DNA of 64,000 bases from CAZRIP01 sp964600165 (GTDB lineage Bacteria; Elusimicrobiota; Elusimicrobia; UBA1565; UBA9628): NCBI GenBank assembly GCA_964600165.1, contig CAZRIP010000002.1, positions 1 to 64,000 of the forward strand, written 5' to 3'. A program made the translations under genes and the position numbers. Under the pieces are notes generated by a model. That model had not been told where the DNA came from and did no database searches. It saw only the letters and a list, made by a program, of their open reading frames with translations. Shown one piece after another: positions 34,201-41,745 of this stretch; position 1 is the stretch's first letter; each line of letters starts with the position of its first letter.

Positions 34201-34373
34201 ACCTCCGGGCTCGCGCCCGGATAGAAAGTCTGGATCTGGATGATCGGGTAATCGACTTGCGGCAGGGCCGAGATCGGCAGCTGGCGGAACGCCGTCATGC
34301 CCACCAGCACGACGCCCGCCATGAGCAGCGAGGTCGCGACCGGCCTCAGGATGAAGACGCGCGACGGGCTCAC
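31284..34373 (-). CDS. mdtB: RND multidrug efflux transporter, MdtB-like
   Basis: Second HAE1 RND pump subunit, 1029 residues, with start SRVFILRPVATSLLMAGVVL and the FVVDDAIVMVEN proton-relay motif. Length and motifs match MdtB, and it lies before the MdtC-like gene as in enterobacteria. The start is GTG, six bases after the adaptor stop; no ATG fits the family N-terminus, so GTG is likely correct. The pair would act with the adaptor (upstream) and the outer-membrane factor (downstream) to export amphipathic compounds. Confidence 0.93.
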   Translation of the reverse strand: MSPSRVFILRPVATSLLMAGVVLVGMTAFRQLPISALPQVDYPIIQIQTFYPGASPEVMTASVTAPLEKQFGQLPGLSRMTSTSSFGSSLITLQFALELNIDVAEQEVQAAINAAQTYLPSDLPTPPIYSKTNPADAPILTLALTSESLPLPKVEELAETRLGQKISQLPGVGLVSISGGQRPAVRVQANPTALASYGMSLEDLRLALGQANVNNAKGNFDGPRQSWTIGASDQLLTAAEYEPIIIAYRNGAPIRIRDVAAVIDSAENVRQAAWYNEKPTVLLNIQRQPGTNIIGLVDRITQVLPSLRASLPAAVKVKVISDRTTTIRASVHDVEFELILTVFLVVLVIFVFLRDLSATVIPAVAVPLSLIGTFAVMYLLGYSLDNLSLMALTISTGFVVDDAIVMVENISRYIEMGQTPMEAALKGSEEIGFTIVSLTVSLIAVLIPLLFMGDIVGRLFREFAVTLAVTIIMSAIVSLTLTPMMASKILRHHKEGESQNRWLLLFEHYFNRMLEEYDRILKIVLVRQKETMWAAVGTLVLTGVLFLIVSKGFFPVQDTGVILGISEGAQTASFAEMADRQQALVKKILLDPAVENVASFIGIDGTNVTQNSGRIQITLKPLEERDANASDIIRRLQPQVDSVSGIKLYMQPVQDLTVEDRVSRTQYQYTIEGPDPNEVATWAPRLVDKMKAIPELRDVATDQQNDGAGVLLHIDRDTASRLGIAPATLDGVLYDAFGQREVSTIFTQSNQYHVVLEARPDWQQSVDGLRNIFVPTTNGTQTPLSALVRAEPVASPLAINHQGQFPSVTLSFNLAPRASLGSAVDKIHKVTDQLGLPASLQANFSGTAEAFEASLSNEWILVLAAIVTVYIVLGVLYESYIHPITILSTLPSAGVGALLALIVFRQDMGVIALIGIVLLIGIVKKNAIMMIDFALEAERNHGKKPEEAIYQACLLRFRPIMMTTMAALLGAVPLACGTGTGSEMRRPLGITIIGGLLVSQLLTLFTTPVIYLQFERFNKWLAARRAAST

Positions 34374-34379
34374 CGCGGA

Positions 34380-35609
34380 CTACGCGCCTTTGGCGGCCTT
34401 GGGCGAGGAGCCGGCGGGCGGCGTGATCGACGCCTTGGCTCCGGGCTGCAGGTTGTCGGCGCCGTCGACGACGACGCGCTCGCCGGCCTTGAGCCCCTTG
34501 TCGATCGACGACTCCGTCCCTTCCGTGATCCCGACCGTGACGGGCCGCGCCTCGACGGTCCCGTCGGCCTTGACGACGTAGACGAAGGTTCCTTGCGCCC
34601 CGCGCTGGACGGCGACGCTCGGCACGATCACCTGGTCCTTCCGTGTCTCGAGGAGAAGGCGGACGTTGACGAACTGATTGGGGAAGAGCGTGCCCTGCTC
34701 GTTGTCGAACACGGCCTTGAGCTTCGAGGTCCCGGTCGTGGGATCGATCTGATTGTCGACGGTCAGCAGCACGCCGTCGGCGAGCTCCTGCGTCTTATCG
34801 CGGTTGTAAGCCTTGACCGTGAGCTTGCCGCCGGCGCTTATGCGCTTCATCACCTGCGGCAGCGCGTCCTCCGGGAGCGTGAAGACGACGGTGATCGGCT
34901 TCATTTGCGTGATGACGAGCAGGCCGTTCGGGTCCGAGGCGTGGACGATGTTTCCCGGATCGACCAGGCGCAGCCCGATGCGCCCGGAGATGGGAGCGGT
35001 GATGCGCGCGTAAGTCAACTGGAGCTTGGCGGCGTCGACCATCGCCTGATCGTTCTTGACCGAGCCGGCGTACTGGCCGACCGTGGCCGCCTGGGTGTCG
35101 AGCTGCTGCTTGGGGATGGCGTTCTCGGCGATGAGATCTTTATAGCGCGTGAGATCGAGATTGGCGTTGTCGAGCAGCGCCTGGTCCTTGGCGAGCTGGC
35201 CTTGCGCCTGCTCGAGCTGCGCCTGGTACGGGCGGGGATCGATCTGCGCGAGAAGGTCGCCTTCGTGGACGTACTGGCCTTCCCGAAAGGCGACCGACAT
35301 CAGCTGGCCGTCGACGCGCGAGTGCACCGTGACGGTATAGAACGCGGCAACGCTGCCGAGTCCTTCGAGGAAGACCGGCATCTCGCCGCTCTTGGCCGAG
35401 GCAACGCCAACCGGGACGGCGGGAGCGGACTTGGCCTTGCCCTTATGCTTGGGGCCGAACAGCAGCCAGCCGCCGGCCAAGAGCCCGGCCGCGGCGGCCC
35501 AATGCCACCAGGGCCGGTGCCCCAGCGGCGTTTTTCGTCCCGCCAGCTGGTTGATCAAGTCTCGCGGCGAAGTGAAATTCATTTCCTTAATATCGTCGGA
35601 CTGCTTCAT
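34380..35609 (-). CDS. mdtA: RND efflux periplasmic adaptor, MdtA-like
   Basis: Membrane-fusion protein (409 residues from the ATG at 35609) that links the RND pump to the outer-membrane channel. An N-terminal membrane segment (HWAAAAGLLAGGWLLFG) is followed by the barrel-sandwich hybrid (VHSRVDGQLMSVAFREGQYV), a coiled-coil hairpin, lipoyl and beta-barrel domains, and a Pro/Ala tail. The upstream ATG at 35672 lies inside a TGATAAAAT extended -10 box, so it cannot be in the message; the ATG at 35609 has GGAG 6 bases upstream. It is the first gene of the four-gene efflux operon. Confidence 0.93.
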   Translation of the reverse strand: MKQSDDIKEMNFTSPRDLINQLAGRKTPLGHRPWWHWAAAAGLLAGGWLLFGPKHKGKAKSAPAVPVGVASAKSGEMPVFLEGLGSVAAFYTVTVHSRVDGQLMSVAFREGQYVHEGDLLAQIDPRPYQAQLEQAQGQLAKDQALLDNANLDLTRYKDLIAENAIPKQQLDTQAATVGQYAGSVKNDQAMVDAAKLQLTYARITAPISGRIGLRLVDPGNIVHASDPNGLLVITQMKPITVVFTLPEDALPQVMKRISAGGKLTVKAYNRDKTQELADGVLLTVDNQIDPTTGTSKLKAVFDNEQGTLFPNQFVNVRLLLETRKDQVIVPSVAVQRGAQGTFVYVVKADGTVEARPVTVGITEGTESSIDKGLKAGERVVVDGADNLQPGAKASITPPAGSSPKAAKGA

Positions 35610-35670
35610 CAAACGCTCCGTGCGGCCGTGCCGGTCGATGAGACGCGCCGCGGCGCCGGAATGTGTCGCC

Positions 35671-35679
35671 ATTTTATCA
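35671..35679 (-). promoter_or_regulatory. Extended -10 of the mdtABC operon
   Basis: TGATAAAAT on the minus strand. Transcription would begin near 35663, giving a leader of about 54 bases before the mdtA ATG. No operator repeat was recognised. Confidence 0.55.
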
Positions 35680-35710
35680 AATCCGCCGACCGGGCGGCGG
35701 CGACGTTATT

Positions 35711-37075
35711 TTATGTCTTCTTGAGTGCCGTCGAGGCGCCGATGCCCGCGCCGCCGATCACGAAGGCGAGCAGCCCCAGGGGCCCGAGGCCGAGCATCGT
35801 GGCGGCGAGCGCTCCAGCCACCCAGCCGATCGATCCGCCGAGCGCGGCGTCGACCATCTTGTCGGACCAGCTCTTCTTGCCGCCGGAGCCGGCGCCGTCT
35901 CCGGGAGCCTTGGATGGAAACGCCGCGGGCGCGGCATCGGAGCGGCTGCCCGGCGTCACCGCGCCGCCGCCGGGCGCCGGAGGGGGCAAGACGGAAAGGC
36001 TCATTTGCGGGCCGCCGGGCCTCTGCTGCTCTTGGACCTTGCCCGCGTTGGCGGCGTCTTGGCAGAACTTTTGAAGGCCGGGATAGACGGCGCCGACGGC
36101 CGTCACGACGTCGGCCTGGCTCTTGATGGACTCGGGATCGGGCGCGGCGGCGCCGGCGCCGCTCTGCAGCTTGAACGCCTTGAGCTGGTCGAGGGCCGAG
36201 GCGCCGCCTGATCCGGCCGGCGAGCCGAGCAGGACGTCGCAGCCGACGTAGCCGGCGAAGGCCTTATCATCGAAGCCGAGCGGCTTCAAATAGTCGCGCA
36301 GCGGCGACTTCGAGGGATCGTCGGTGTCGTGGCGCGCGGCGTCGAGCGCGGCCGCGTGCCAATCCTTATCCGAGCTGTTGCTCGCGATCTTGGCCAGGTC
36401 GTCGGACGAGGCGATCTTCTTGATGACGGCGCGCTCGATCGGCGAGTAGCTTCGCAGCGCGGCGTCGATATCGGGGGCCGTCGACGGAGAAGGCTGAGGT
36501 TTCGGCTGAGGCGGCGGATCGGGCTGAGGCGCCGGCTTGGACTGAGGCTTGGGCTCGGGTTGCGGCTGGGGCGCCGGCTTGGGCTGCGGCTTTGGCGCGG
36601 GCGGCGCGTCGTTGGCCATCGAATCGGGAGGATGGACGATGACGAGGCTGCCCGTCGCGGACACGCCGCCCGGCGTCGAGGCTTGGCTCAACGGCATCGA
36701 GAACTTCCCGTCGTCGCGCGTGATGTCGCCGTTGGACACCGAATAATGCGAGAGCATCGTCTTGAACGTCGTTTTATACGCCGTCCAAGTCCGGCGCGGC
36801 GGCCAGGCGAACTGCCATTCGGACATCTCGAAGGGGATCTGGCTGACGCTCTCGAAGACGTAGAGCGAGGCGGAAGCGGGATGATCGGGCCCGTAGCAGT
36901 CCTTCCATCGGCACCAGACGTCGTGCGAGACCTTCTGGTCGTCGGTGAAGAATATCTCGGTCCAAGCGCCCCAGCCCTCCTCGGCGGGCGTCCACTGCGG
37001 ATATTGCCGGTCCTCCGCGCGCGCGCGCGGCGCGGCCAGCCCCAGGAGCAGCGCGAGAGCGATGAGGATCCTCAT
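35711..37075 (-). CDS. Exported protein, first of a tandem paralogous pair
   Basis: A 454-residue protein with a signal peptide (ILIALALLLGLAAPRARA) and an N-terminal domain with WCRWKDCYGP (Cys pair). A Pro/Gln/Lys repeat linker lies near 165-200. A conserved helical domain (SYSPIERAVIKKIASSDDL, DWHAAALDAARHDTDDPSKS, SIKSQADVVTAVGAVYPGLQ) follows, then a C-terminal glycine-rich membrane-active segment (GGSIGWVAGALAATMLGLGP). The last part looks like a pore-like or membrane-anchoring hydrophobic domain. The downstream neighbour at 37152-38468 is a clear paralogue. I do not recognise a family. Confidence 0.75.
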   Translation of the reverse strand: MRILIALALLLGLAAPRARAEDRQYPQWTPAEEGWGAWTEIFFTDDQKVSHDVWCRWKDCYGPDHPASASLYVFESVSQIPFEMSEWQFAWPPRRTWTAYKTTFKTMLSHYSVSNGDITRDDGKFSMPLSQASTPGGVSATGSLVIVHPPDSMANDAPPAPKPQPKPAPQPQPEPKPQSKPAPQPDPPPQPKPQPSPSTAPDIDAALRSYSPIERAVIKKIASSDDLAKIASNSSDKDWHAAALDAARHDTDDPSKSPLRDYLKPLGFDDKAFAGYVGCDVLLGSPAGSGGASALDQLKAFKLQSGAGAAAPDPESIKSQADVVTAVGAVYPGLQKFCQDAANAGKVQEQQRPGGPQMSLSVLPPPAPGGGAVTPGSRSDAAPAAFPSKAPGDGAGSGGKKSWSDKMVDAALGGSIGWVAGALAATMLGLGPLGLLAFVIGGAGIGASTALKKT

Positions 37076-37084
37076 GGCCCTTTC

Positions 37085-37090
37085 AGGATA
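37085..37090 (-). promoter_or_regulatory. -10-like TATCCT of the first paralogue
   Basis: TATCCT, nine bases and ATG, with AAAGG between. The same layout precedes the second paralogue at 38478. Confidence 0.4.
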
Positions 37091-37151
37091 GGCCCGCGGG
37101 GTCGAGCTTCGCCAGTCCTGGAAGGCCTGGGCCGGCTGTGGGCCCAAAGGC

Positions 37152-38468
37152 CTATTTTTTCTTGTCGTCTTTCTTGAGGGCCATCGAGGCGCCGATCGCC
37201 GCGCCGCCGATGAGGAGAGCAAAAAAACCCAAGGGGCCGAGGCCGAGCATCGTCGCGGCCAGCGCCCCGGCCACCCAGCCGATCGACCCGCCGAGCGCGG
37301 CGTCGACCATCTTGTCGGACCAGCTCTTGCCCTTTCCGCCGCCGCCGGCGCCGTCTCCGGGGGCCTTGGACGGGAACGCCGCGGGCGCCGCGTCGGAGCG
37401 GCCGCCGGGCGTCACCGCGCCGGGAGAAGGCACGGGCGTGACGGAAAGGCTCATCTGCGGCAGGTTGGTATTCAAGAGTTGTTGGATCTTGCCCGCGTTG
37501 GCGGTGTCCTGGCAGAACTTCTGCAAGTTGGGATAGATCGCGCCGATGGCCGTGATGACGTCGGCCTGGCTCTTGATCGACTCGGGATTGGGCGCGGCGG
37601 CGCCGGCGGCGCTCTGCAGCCTGAACGCCTTGAGCTGGTCCATGGCCGAAGGGCCGCCCGACGAGGACGTCGGGGAGCCCAGAAGGGTGTCGCAGCCGAC
37701 GTAGGCGGCGAAGGCCTTGGCGTCGAAGCCGAGCGGCTTCAAATAGTCGCGCAGCGGCGACTTCGACGGATCGTCGGTGTCGTGGCGCGCGGCATCGAGG
37801 GCGGCCGCGTGCCAATCCTTCTCGAAGACCTTCTTGGCGATCTTTTGGAGGTCGTCGGGCGAGGCGATCTTCTTGATGATGGCGCGCTCGATCGGCGAGT
37901 AATCGCCGAGCGCGGCGTCGACTTGCGCGTCGAGCGCCGGGGGAATCGTGGGCGTGGTCGTCGGCGGAGGCTTCGGCGGCTCTCCGGGCTTGGGCGGCGC
38001 GGGCCCGGCCGGGGCCGGCGCGCCGTCGTTGGCCATGGCCGTCGGGGCGGCGACGACGATCGAAGTGTACTTTCTCCAGTCGACGTCCGACATGTCCTTC
38101 TTGAGATCGATCGCGGGGCCCGCATGGCCGTCGTCGCGGACGATCTTGCCGTCGGCGAGCGAGTAATGCGACAGGGTCGCCGTGAAGAAGCCTCGGGCGC
38201 CCGAGCTCGGCAGCCAGCCGTCCGGCGCGTCCTTCTGCGACTGCGTTAAGACGAACAGCGGTCCCGCGGCCGGTTTGCCCGTGGGCAGGCAATCCTTGAC
38301 GCGGCAGTAGAGCTTATGGAAAACCTTGTTGTCATCCTGGAAAAAGATCATCTTCCAGTCCGACGCTTTCTCGACCTGGGCCTTGGGCCAAGTGGGATAT
38401 TGCGTGTCGGCGCGCGCGAAGGCGCAAAGCACCGACAGCAGCAGCGCGCAGAGGGGTAAGCGCTTCAT
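37152..38468 (-). CDS. Exported protein, second of a tandem paralogous pair
   Basis: A 438-residue exported protein (signal peptide LPLCALLLSVLCAFARA) with the same order of parts as the gene at 35711: an N-terminal domain with CRVKDCLP (the same Cys pair), a Pro-rich linker, then an almost identical helical domain (DYSPIERAIIKKIASPDDL, DWHAAALDAARHDTDDPSKS) and the C-terminal GGSIGWVAGALAATMLGLGP hydrophobic segment. The C-terminal half is much better conserved than the linker and N-terminal part, so it is probably the functional core. It ends 76 bases before its paralogue starts, with no U-rich terminator seen between. Confidence 0.75.
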   Translation of the reverse strand: MKRLPLCALLLSVLCAFARADTQYPTWPKAQVEKASDWKMIFFQDDNKVFHKLYCRVKDCLPTGKPAAGPLFVLTQSQKDAPDGWLPSSGARGFFTATLSHYSLADGKIVRDDGHAGPAIDLKKDMSDVDWRKYTSIVVAAPTAMANDGAPAPAGPAPPKPGEPPKPPPTTTPTIPPALDAQVDAALGDYSPIERAIIKKIASPDDLQKIAKKVFEKDWHAAALDAARHDTDDPSKSPLRDYLKPLGFDAKAFAAYVGCDTLLGSPTSSSGGPSAMDQLKAFRLQSAAGAAAPNPESIKSQADVITAIGAIYPNLQKFCQDTANAGKIQQLLNTNLPQMSLSVTPVPSPGAVTPGGRSDAAPAAFPSKAPGDGAGGGGKGKSWSDKMVDAALGGSIGWVAGALAATMLGLGPLGFFALLIGGAAIGASMALKKDDKKK

Positions 38469-38477
38469 GACCCTTTG

Positions 38478-38483
38478 AGGATA
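38478..38483 (-). promoter_or_regulatory. -10-like TATCCT of the second paralogue
   Basis: TATCCT, nine bases and ATG, with AAAGGG between, the same as before the first paralogue. The promoter appears to have been duplicated with the gene. Confidence 0.4.
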
Positions 38484-38535
38484 ACCCCTGAACCGTTTTT
38501 TCGCCAGTGCCTAGTCGTCCTTCGGCGAACCGGGT

Positions 38536-39201
38536 CTAAAGACCTACGATCAGGACGCGGCCGTCCGTGCGAAACGCATACCCCTTGTCGTTGACCCCCT
38601 CCAGAGGGATCTGGGGCAGCGCTTGCCAGGCGAGAGAAGCCTTCCCTTTTAAGGAAGCGGCGATGAAGTCGCGCTCGGCGTCCATGTCGGGATCGGGCGT
38701 GTGGGAAAGGTCGGACCACCGCACGAAGAGGTCGAGGTTGCCGCTGCCCCACCACAACTCGCGGCCGCGGCCGTCGACGATCCCCGTGCGCCAAAGGCGG
38801 AAGTGGTGGCGGCTTTCGATCGCGCGGATCGGGCGTGCCCAGTTCATGTCCTGGAAGCGTCCCATCGTCCGGTAGCTGTTCATCGGGGGAAAGCGCGCCA
38901 GCGGCCGGGCGAGCCAAAGATCCTCGAGGCCTTCCGCCAAGCTCTGCGCCGTCGAGCCCGGTACGCGCGACCAGCCCGCGGCCTCGAGCGCCGCCTCGAT
39001 CGCGGCCGCGTCGCCGAAGAAGACCAGGTTGAGCGGGTCGCCCGGACGGCCGAAGCGGCCTTCGTCGCGGGCCGGGAGCGCGCGCATCGCCCGCGCGACG
39101 TCGTCCGGGGAAAATTGCGCCGGAGGAGCCTGCGCGGGACGCCGGTCGAAGGACAACGCCAACGCCAGCGCCGGCGCGAGCAGCGCGGCGCGGCGGATCA
39201 T
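38536..39201 (-). CDS. LssY C-terminal-like exported protein
   Basis: A 221-residue protein with a signal peptide (AALLAPALALALSFD) and a body resembling the LssY_C domain: GDPLNLVFFGDAAAIEAALE, AGWSRVP, LWLARPLARFP, SRHHFRLWRTG and ELWWGSGNLDL. In LssY proteins this domain follows PAP2 phosphatase or DedA-type modules; here it is alone. A hydrolase or lipid-binding role is possible but unproven. It starts inside the metG stop (ATGA), so it is probably in the holB-metG transcript. Confidence 0.75.
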   Translation of the reverse strand: MIRRAALLAPALALALSFDRRPAQAPPAQFSPDDVARAMRALPARDEGRFGRPGDPLNLVFFGDAAAIEAALEAAGWSRVPGSTAQSLAEGLEDLWLARPLARFPPMNSYRTMGRFQDMNWARPIRAIESRHHFRLWRTGIVDGRGRELWWGSGNLDLFVRWSDLSHTPDPDMDAERDFIAASLKGKASLAWQALPQIPLEGVNDKGYAFRTDGRVLIVGL

Positions 39202-40718
39202 GCCTTGCGCGGGAAAAGCGGCGGCCCCTTTTGGATCTTGCCCTCGCCTTTCTGCTTGCCTTTCATCACGTCCTCGGCGGACAGCGCGTCGGGGAACTGC
39301 CGAACGCCCAGGCGGGTCTGCAGCTCGGCCATCTTGCGGGGCATGAACGGCTCGATCCACGCGGCGATGATGCGAAGGCACCAGACCATGTCGAAAAGGA
39401 GCGCGCGGGCTTTCTGGTGATCCTCGGGCTTGGCCGTCTTGAAAAGCTTCCAAGGCTCCTCGGCGGCGACGCGCTCGTTGAGCTGCCGGACGATGGACCA
39501 GATGATTCCCAGCGCGCCCGAGAAATCGAGACGCTCCATGCACGCCTCGTAATCCTTGGCGCGCTCGGCGACCTTCTTGGGATAGACGTCTTTTTCGGGA
39601 TCCGAGCGTTTGGGCAGCTCGCCGTTCATGTTCGCGTCGATGAGGTTCTCGACTCGAGACACGAGATTCCCGAGATCATTCGCGAGATCGGCGTTGTAGC
39701 GCGCCTTGAGCGAGGCGATCGAGAAGTCCCCGTCGTTGCCGAAGGGCATCTCGCGCAGCAGGAAGAAGCGGAAGGCGTCGACCCCGAAATCCCTGGTGAC
39801 CTCGGTGGGGTCGACGAAGTTGCCCTTCGACTTCGACATCTTCTGGCCGTCGACGGTCCACCACCCGTGGGCGAAGACCTTCTCAGGCAGCTCGAGCCCG
39901 GCGGCCATGAGCATCGCCGGCCACGTCACGGAGTGGAAGCGGTAGATCTCCTTGCCGACGATGTGGACGTCGGCGGGCCAGCCGCCCGCGGCGGCGGACA
40001 CGTAGTTGATCAGCGCGTCGAACCAAACATAGACCGTCTGGTCCGGATCGCCGGGCACCGGGATGCCCCATTTGACCTTGGCCCGGGAGACCGAGACGTC
40101 CTGAAGCCCCTGCTTGACGAAAGAAAGGATCTCGTTGCCGCGGTGGGTCGGCGACAGGAACTGCGGATGCTTGGCGTAATGATCGAGCAGCGGCTTCTCG
40201 TATTTCGAAAGCTTGAAAAACCAGCTGTCCTCGCTGACGAACTGCAGCTCGCGCCGGCAGTCCGGGTTCGGGCAGAGGCGCTTGCCGGTCTTGTGGTCGG
40301 GCGGGGCCTCTTTCTCCGTCCAAAACGTCTCGTCCGAGACGCAGTAATAGCCCTCGTACTTTCCTTTATATAGGTCGCCGGCGGCCGCGAGCTTGGTCCA
40401 GATCTCGACGACGGTCTTGTCGTGGCGCGGCTCGGTCGTGCGGATGAAATCGTCGTTGCTGATGTCGAGGTGTTTCCACAGCGCGCGGAACTCCTCGGAG
40501 ATCGCGTCGGCGTAATCCTTCGGGGACTTGTCGTGCGCCGCCGCCGCCTGCTCGATCTTCAAGCCGTGCTCGTCGGTGCCGGTCAAGAAGTGGACTTCGC
40601 GCCCGCGGTGGCGATAAAAGCGCGCTAGCACGTCGGCCGCGACCGTGGTGTAGGCGTGGCCGATGTGCGGGGACGCGTTGATGTAATAGATCGGCGTCGT
40701 GAGGTAGAACTTCTTCAT
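39198..40718 (-). CDS. metG: Methionyl-tRNA synthetase
   Basis: Class I synthetase that charges initiator and elongator tRNA-Met. The 506 residues carry HIGH (PHIGHAYTT near 18) and KMSKS (QKMSKSKGNF near 300). Length and the absence of the C-terminal tRNA-binding domain match the short bacterial group. In the zinc insertion the sequence is YCVSDETFW and CPNPDC, so the second Cys of the first knuckle is Asp. The ATG at 40718 is the only start matching the family. It lies 10 bases after holB and overlaps the LssY_C-like gene. Confidence 0.96.
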   Translation of the reverse strand: MKKFYLTTPIYYINASPHIGHAYTTVAADVLARFYRHRGREVHFLTGTDEHGLKIEQAAAAHDKSPKDYADAISEEFRALWKHLDISNDDFIRTTEPRHDKTVVEIWTKLAAAGDLYKGKYEGYYCVSDETFWTEKEAPPDHKTGKRLCPNPDCRRELQFVSEDSWFFKLSKYEKPLLDHYAKHPQFLSPTHRGNEILSFVKQGLQDVSVSRAKVKWGIPVPGDPDQTVYVWFDALINYVSAAAGGWPADVHIVGKEIYRFHSVTWPAMLMAAGLELPEKVFAHGWWTVDGQKMSKSKGNFVDPTEVTRDFGVDAFRFFLLREMPFGNDGDFSIASLKARYNADLANDLGNLVSRVENLIDANMNGELPKRSDPEKDVYPKKVAERAKDYEACMERLDFSGALGIIWSIVRQLNERVAAEEPWKLFKTAKPEDHQKARALLFDMVWCLRIIAAWIEPFMPRKMAELQTRLGVRQFPDALSAEDVMKGKQKGEGKIQKGPPLFPRKA

Positions 40719-40728
40719 GCGGCGGAGA

Positions 40729-41655
40729 TTATAGCCTTTCGGCTTCGAGGCCCGCCAACGCGAGGACCGACTTGGGATCGGCGTTGGCGCGCAGCGCCTG
40801 ACGCAAGGAGACGATCTCACGCAGCGGCTTCTCGACTTGGGCGAACGTCTTGCGCCCGCTCAAGTGCTCGAGGCGCAGCTTCTGGGCGAGGGAAAAGAGC
40901 GCGAGCTCCGCCTGCGAGCGAGCGAGGTAAAGCTCCTTGGGCAGCGCGTCGGCGGCCGAAAAAGGCGCGAGCGGCCCGTCGCAAAGGCTCTCGGGGTAGC
41001 CCGGGCTTTGCGCGAGCGCCAGCGCGCGGCTGACGGAGCCCTCGCACAAGGCCCCCAGCCGCGCGGCCTCGGGAGCGGCCATGCCCGACGCCCCGAGGAC
41101 GGCGGAGACGTCGGCCGCGGAAAGCGGCGCGAACGGGATCTTGACGCAGCGCGAGGCGACCGTCCTCGGCAGCCGCTCAGGCTGCGCGGTGACGAGGATC
41201 CAAAGGCTCTTGCGAGGCGGCTCTTCCAAGATCTTGAGCAGCGCGTTGGCGGCCTCGATCTCGAGGGTGTGCGCGTCGTCGAGCAGCGCGACCTTCCAGC
41301 CGCCGAGCAGCGACTCGAGCTCCATGTCGCGGCGCAGGTGGCGGATCGTGTCGACGCGCAGAGAGCGCTGCTTGGCGGCGTCCTCTTCTCGCAGCGACGC
41401 TTGATACTCGGCGTCGACGATCTTGATGTCCGGGTGGCGGCGCGAGCCGACGGCTTGGCAGTCGCCGCAGGCGCCGCAGCCGCCGACGACGCCGGAAGCT
41501 TCGCGGCAGACCAAGCCCTGCGCCAGCGCGCGCGCCGCGAGGGCCTTGCCGACGCCCTCCGGCCCGACGAGCAGAAGAGCCGAGGGGACGCGGGCGGCCT
41601 CGAGCATCGCCGACAGCCGTTTGAGAGCTCGTTTTTGGCCGAGGATCCTGGTCAC
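40729..41655 (-). CDS. holB: DNA polymerase III delta-prime subunit-like ATPase
   Basis: Clamp-loader AAA+ subunit (308 residues from the GTG at 41655). ILGQKRALKRL opens the domain, Walker A is GPEGVGKAL (the usual Ser/Thr after GK is Ala, as in delta-prime proteins, which do not hydrolyse ATP), and a zinc knuckle follows with CGACGDC. ALLDDAHTLE and ASRC are typical of delta-prime and gamma. An ATG at 41673 exists, but it is inside the TGTTAAAAT extended -10, and GTG is 8 bases after that box. holB is the first gene of the operon with metG and the LssY_C-like gene. Confidence 0.9.
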   Translation of the reverse strand: MTRILGQKRALKRLSAMLEAARVPSALLLVGPEGVGKALAARALAQGLVCREASGVVGGCGACGDCQAVGSRRHPDIKIVDAEYQASLREEDAAKQRSLRVDTIRHLRRDMELESLLGGWKVALLDDAHTLEIEAANALLKILEEPPRKSLWILVTAQPERLPRTVASRCVKIPFAPLSAADVSAVLGASGMAAPEAARLGALCEGSVSRALALAQSPGYPESLCDGPLAPFSAADALPKELYLARSQAELALFSLAQKLRLEHLSGRKTFAQVEKPLREIVSLRQALRANADPKSVLALAGLEAERL

Positions 41656-41663
41656 CTGACGCG

Positions 41664-41672
41664 ATTTTAACA
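41664..41672 (-). promoter_or_regulatory. Extended -10 of the holB-metG operon
   Basis: TGTTAAAAT on the minus strand, 8 bases before the GTG at 41655. The nearby ATG is part of this box, which argues against its use as start codon. Confidence 0.6.
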
Positions 41673-41728
41673 TATCCCCCCGGACGCGAAATCATTACAT
41701 GGCTTTGAAGTCTTCGTTGAGTCCCGGG

Positions 41729-41737
41729 TGGTATCAT
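41729..41737 (+). promoter_or_regulatory. Extended -10 of the GS-like gene
   Basis: TGGTATCAT, 8 bases before the ATG at 41746. It is divergent from the holB promoter. Confidence 0.5.
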
Positions 41738-41745
41738 GCGCACTT

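Noticed and set aside
34257..36074. Plus-strand open frame of over 600 codons
   Set aside because: Antisense to the efflux adaptor and the first tandem exported gene, with no motif of its own.
37076..37151. Rho-independent terminator between the tandem paralogues
   Set aside because: GGGCC and GGCCC can pair around a 7-base loop, but no U-rich tail follows in the direction of transcription.
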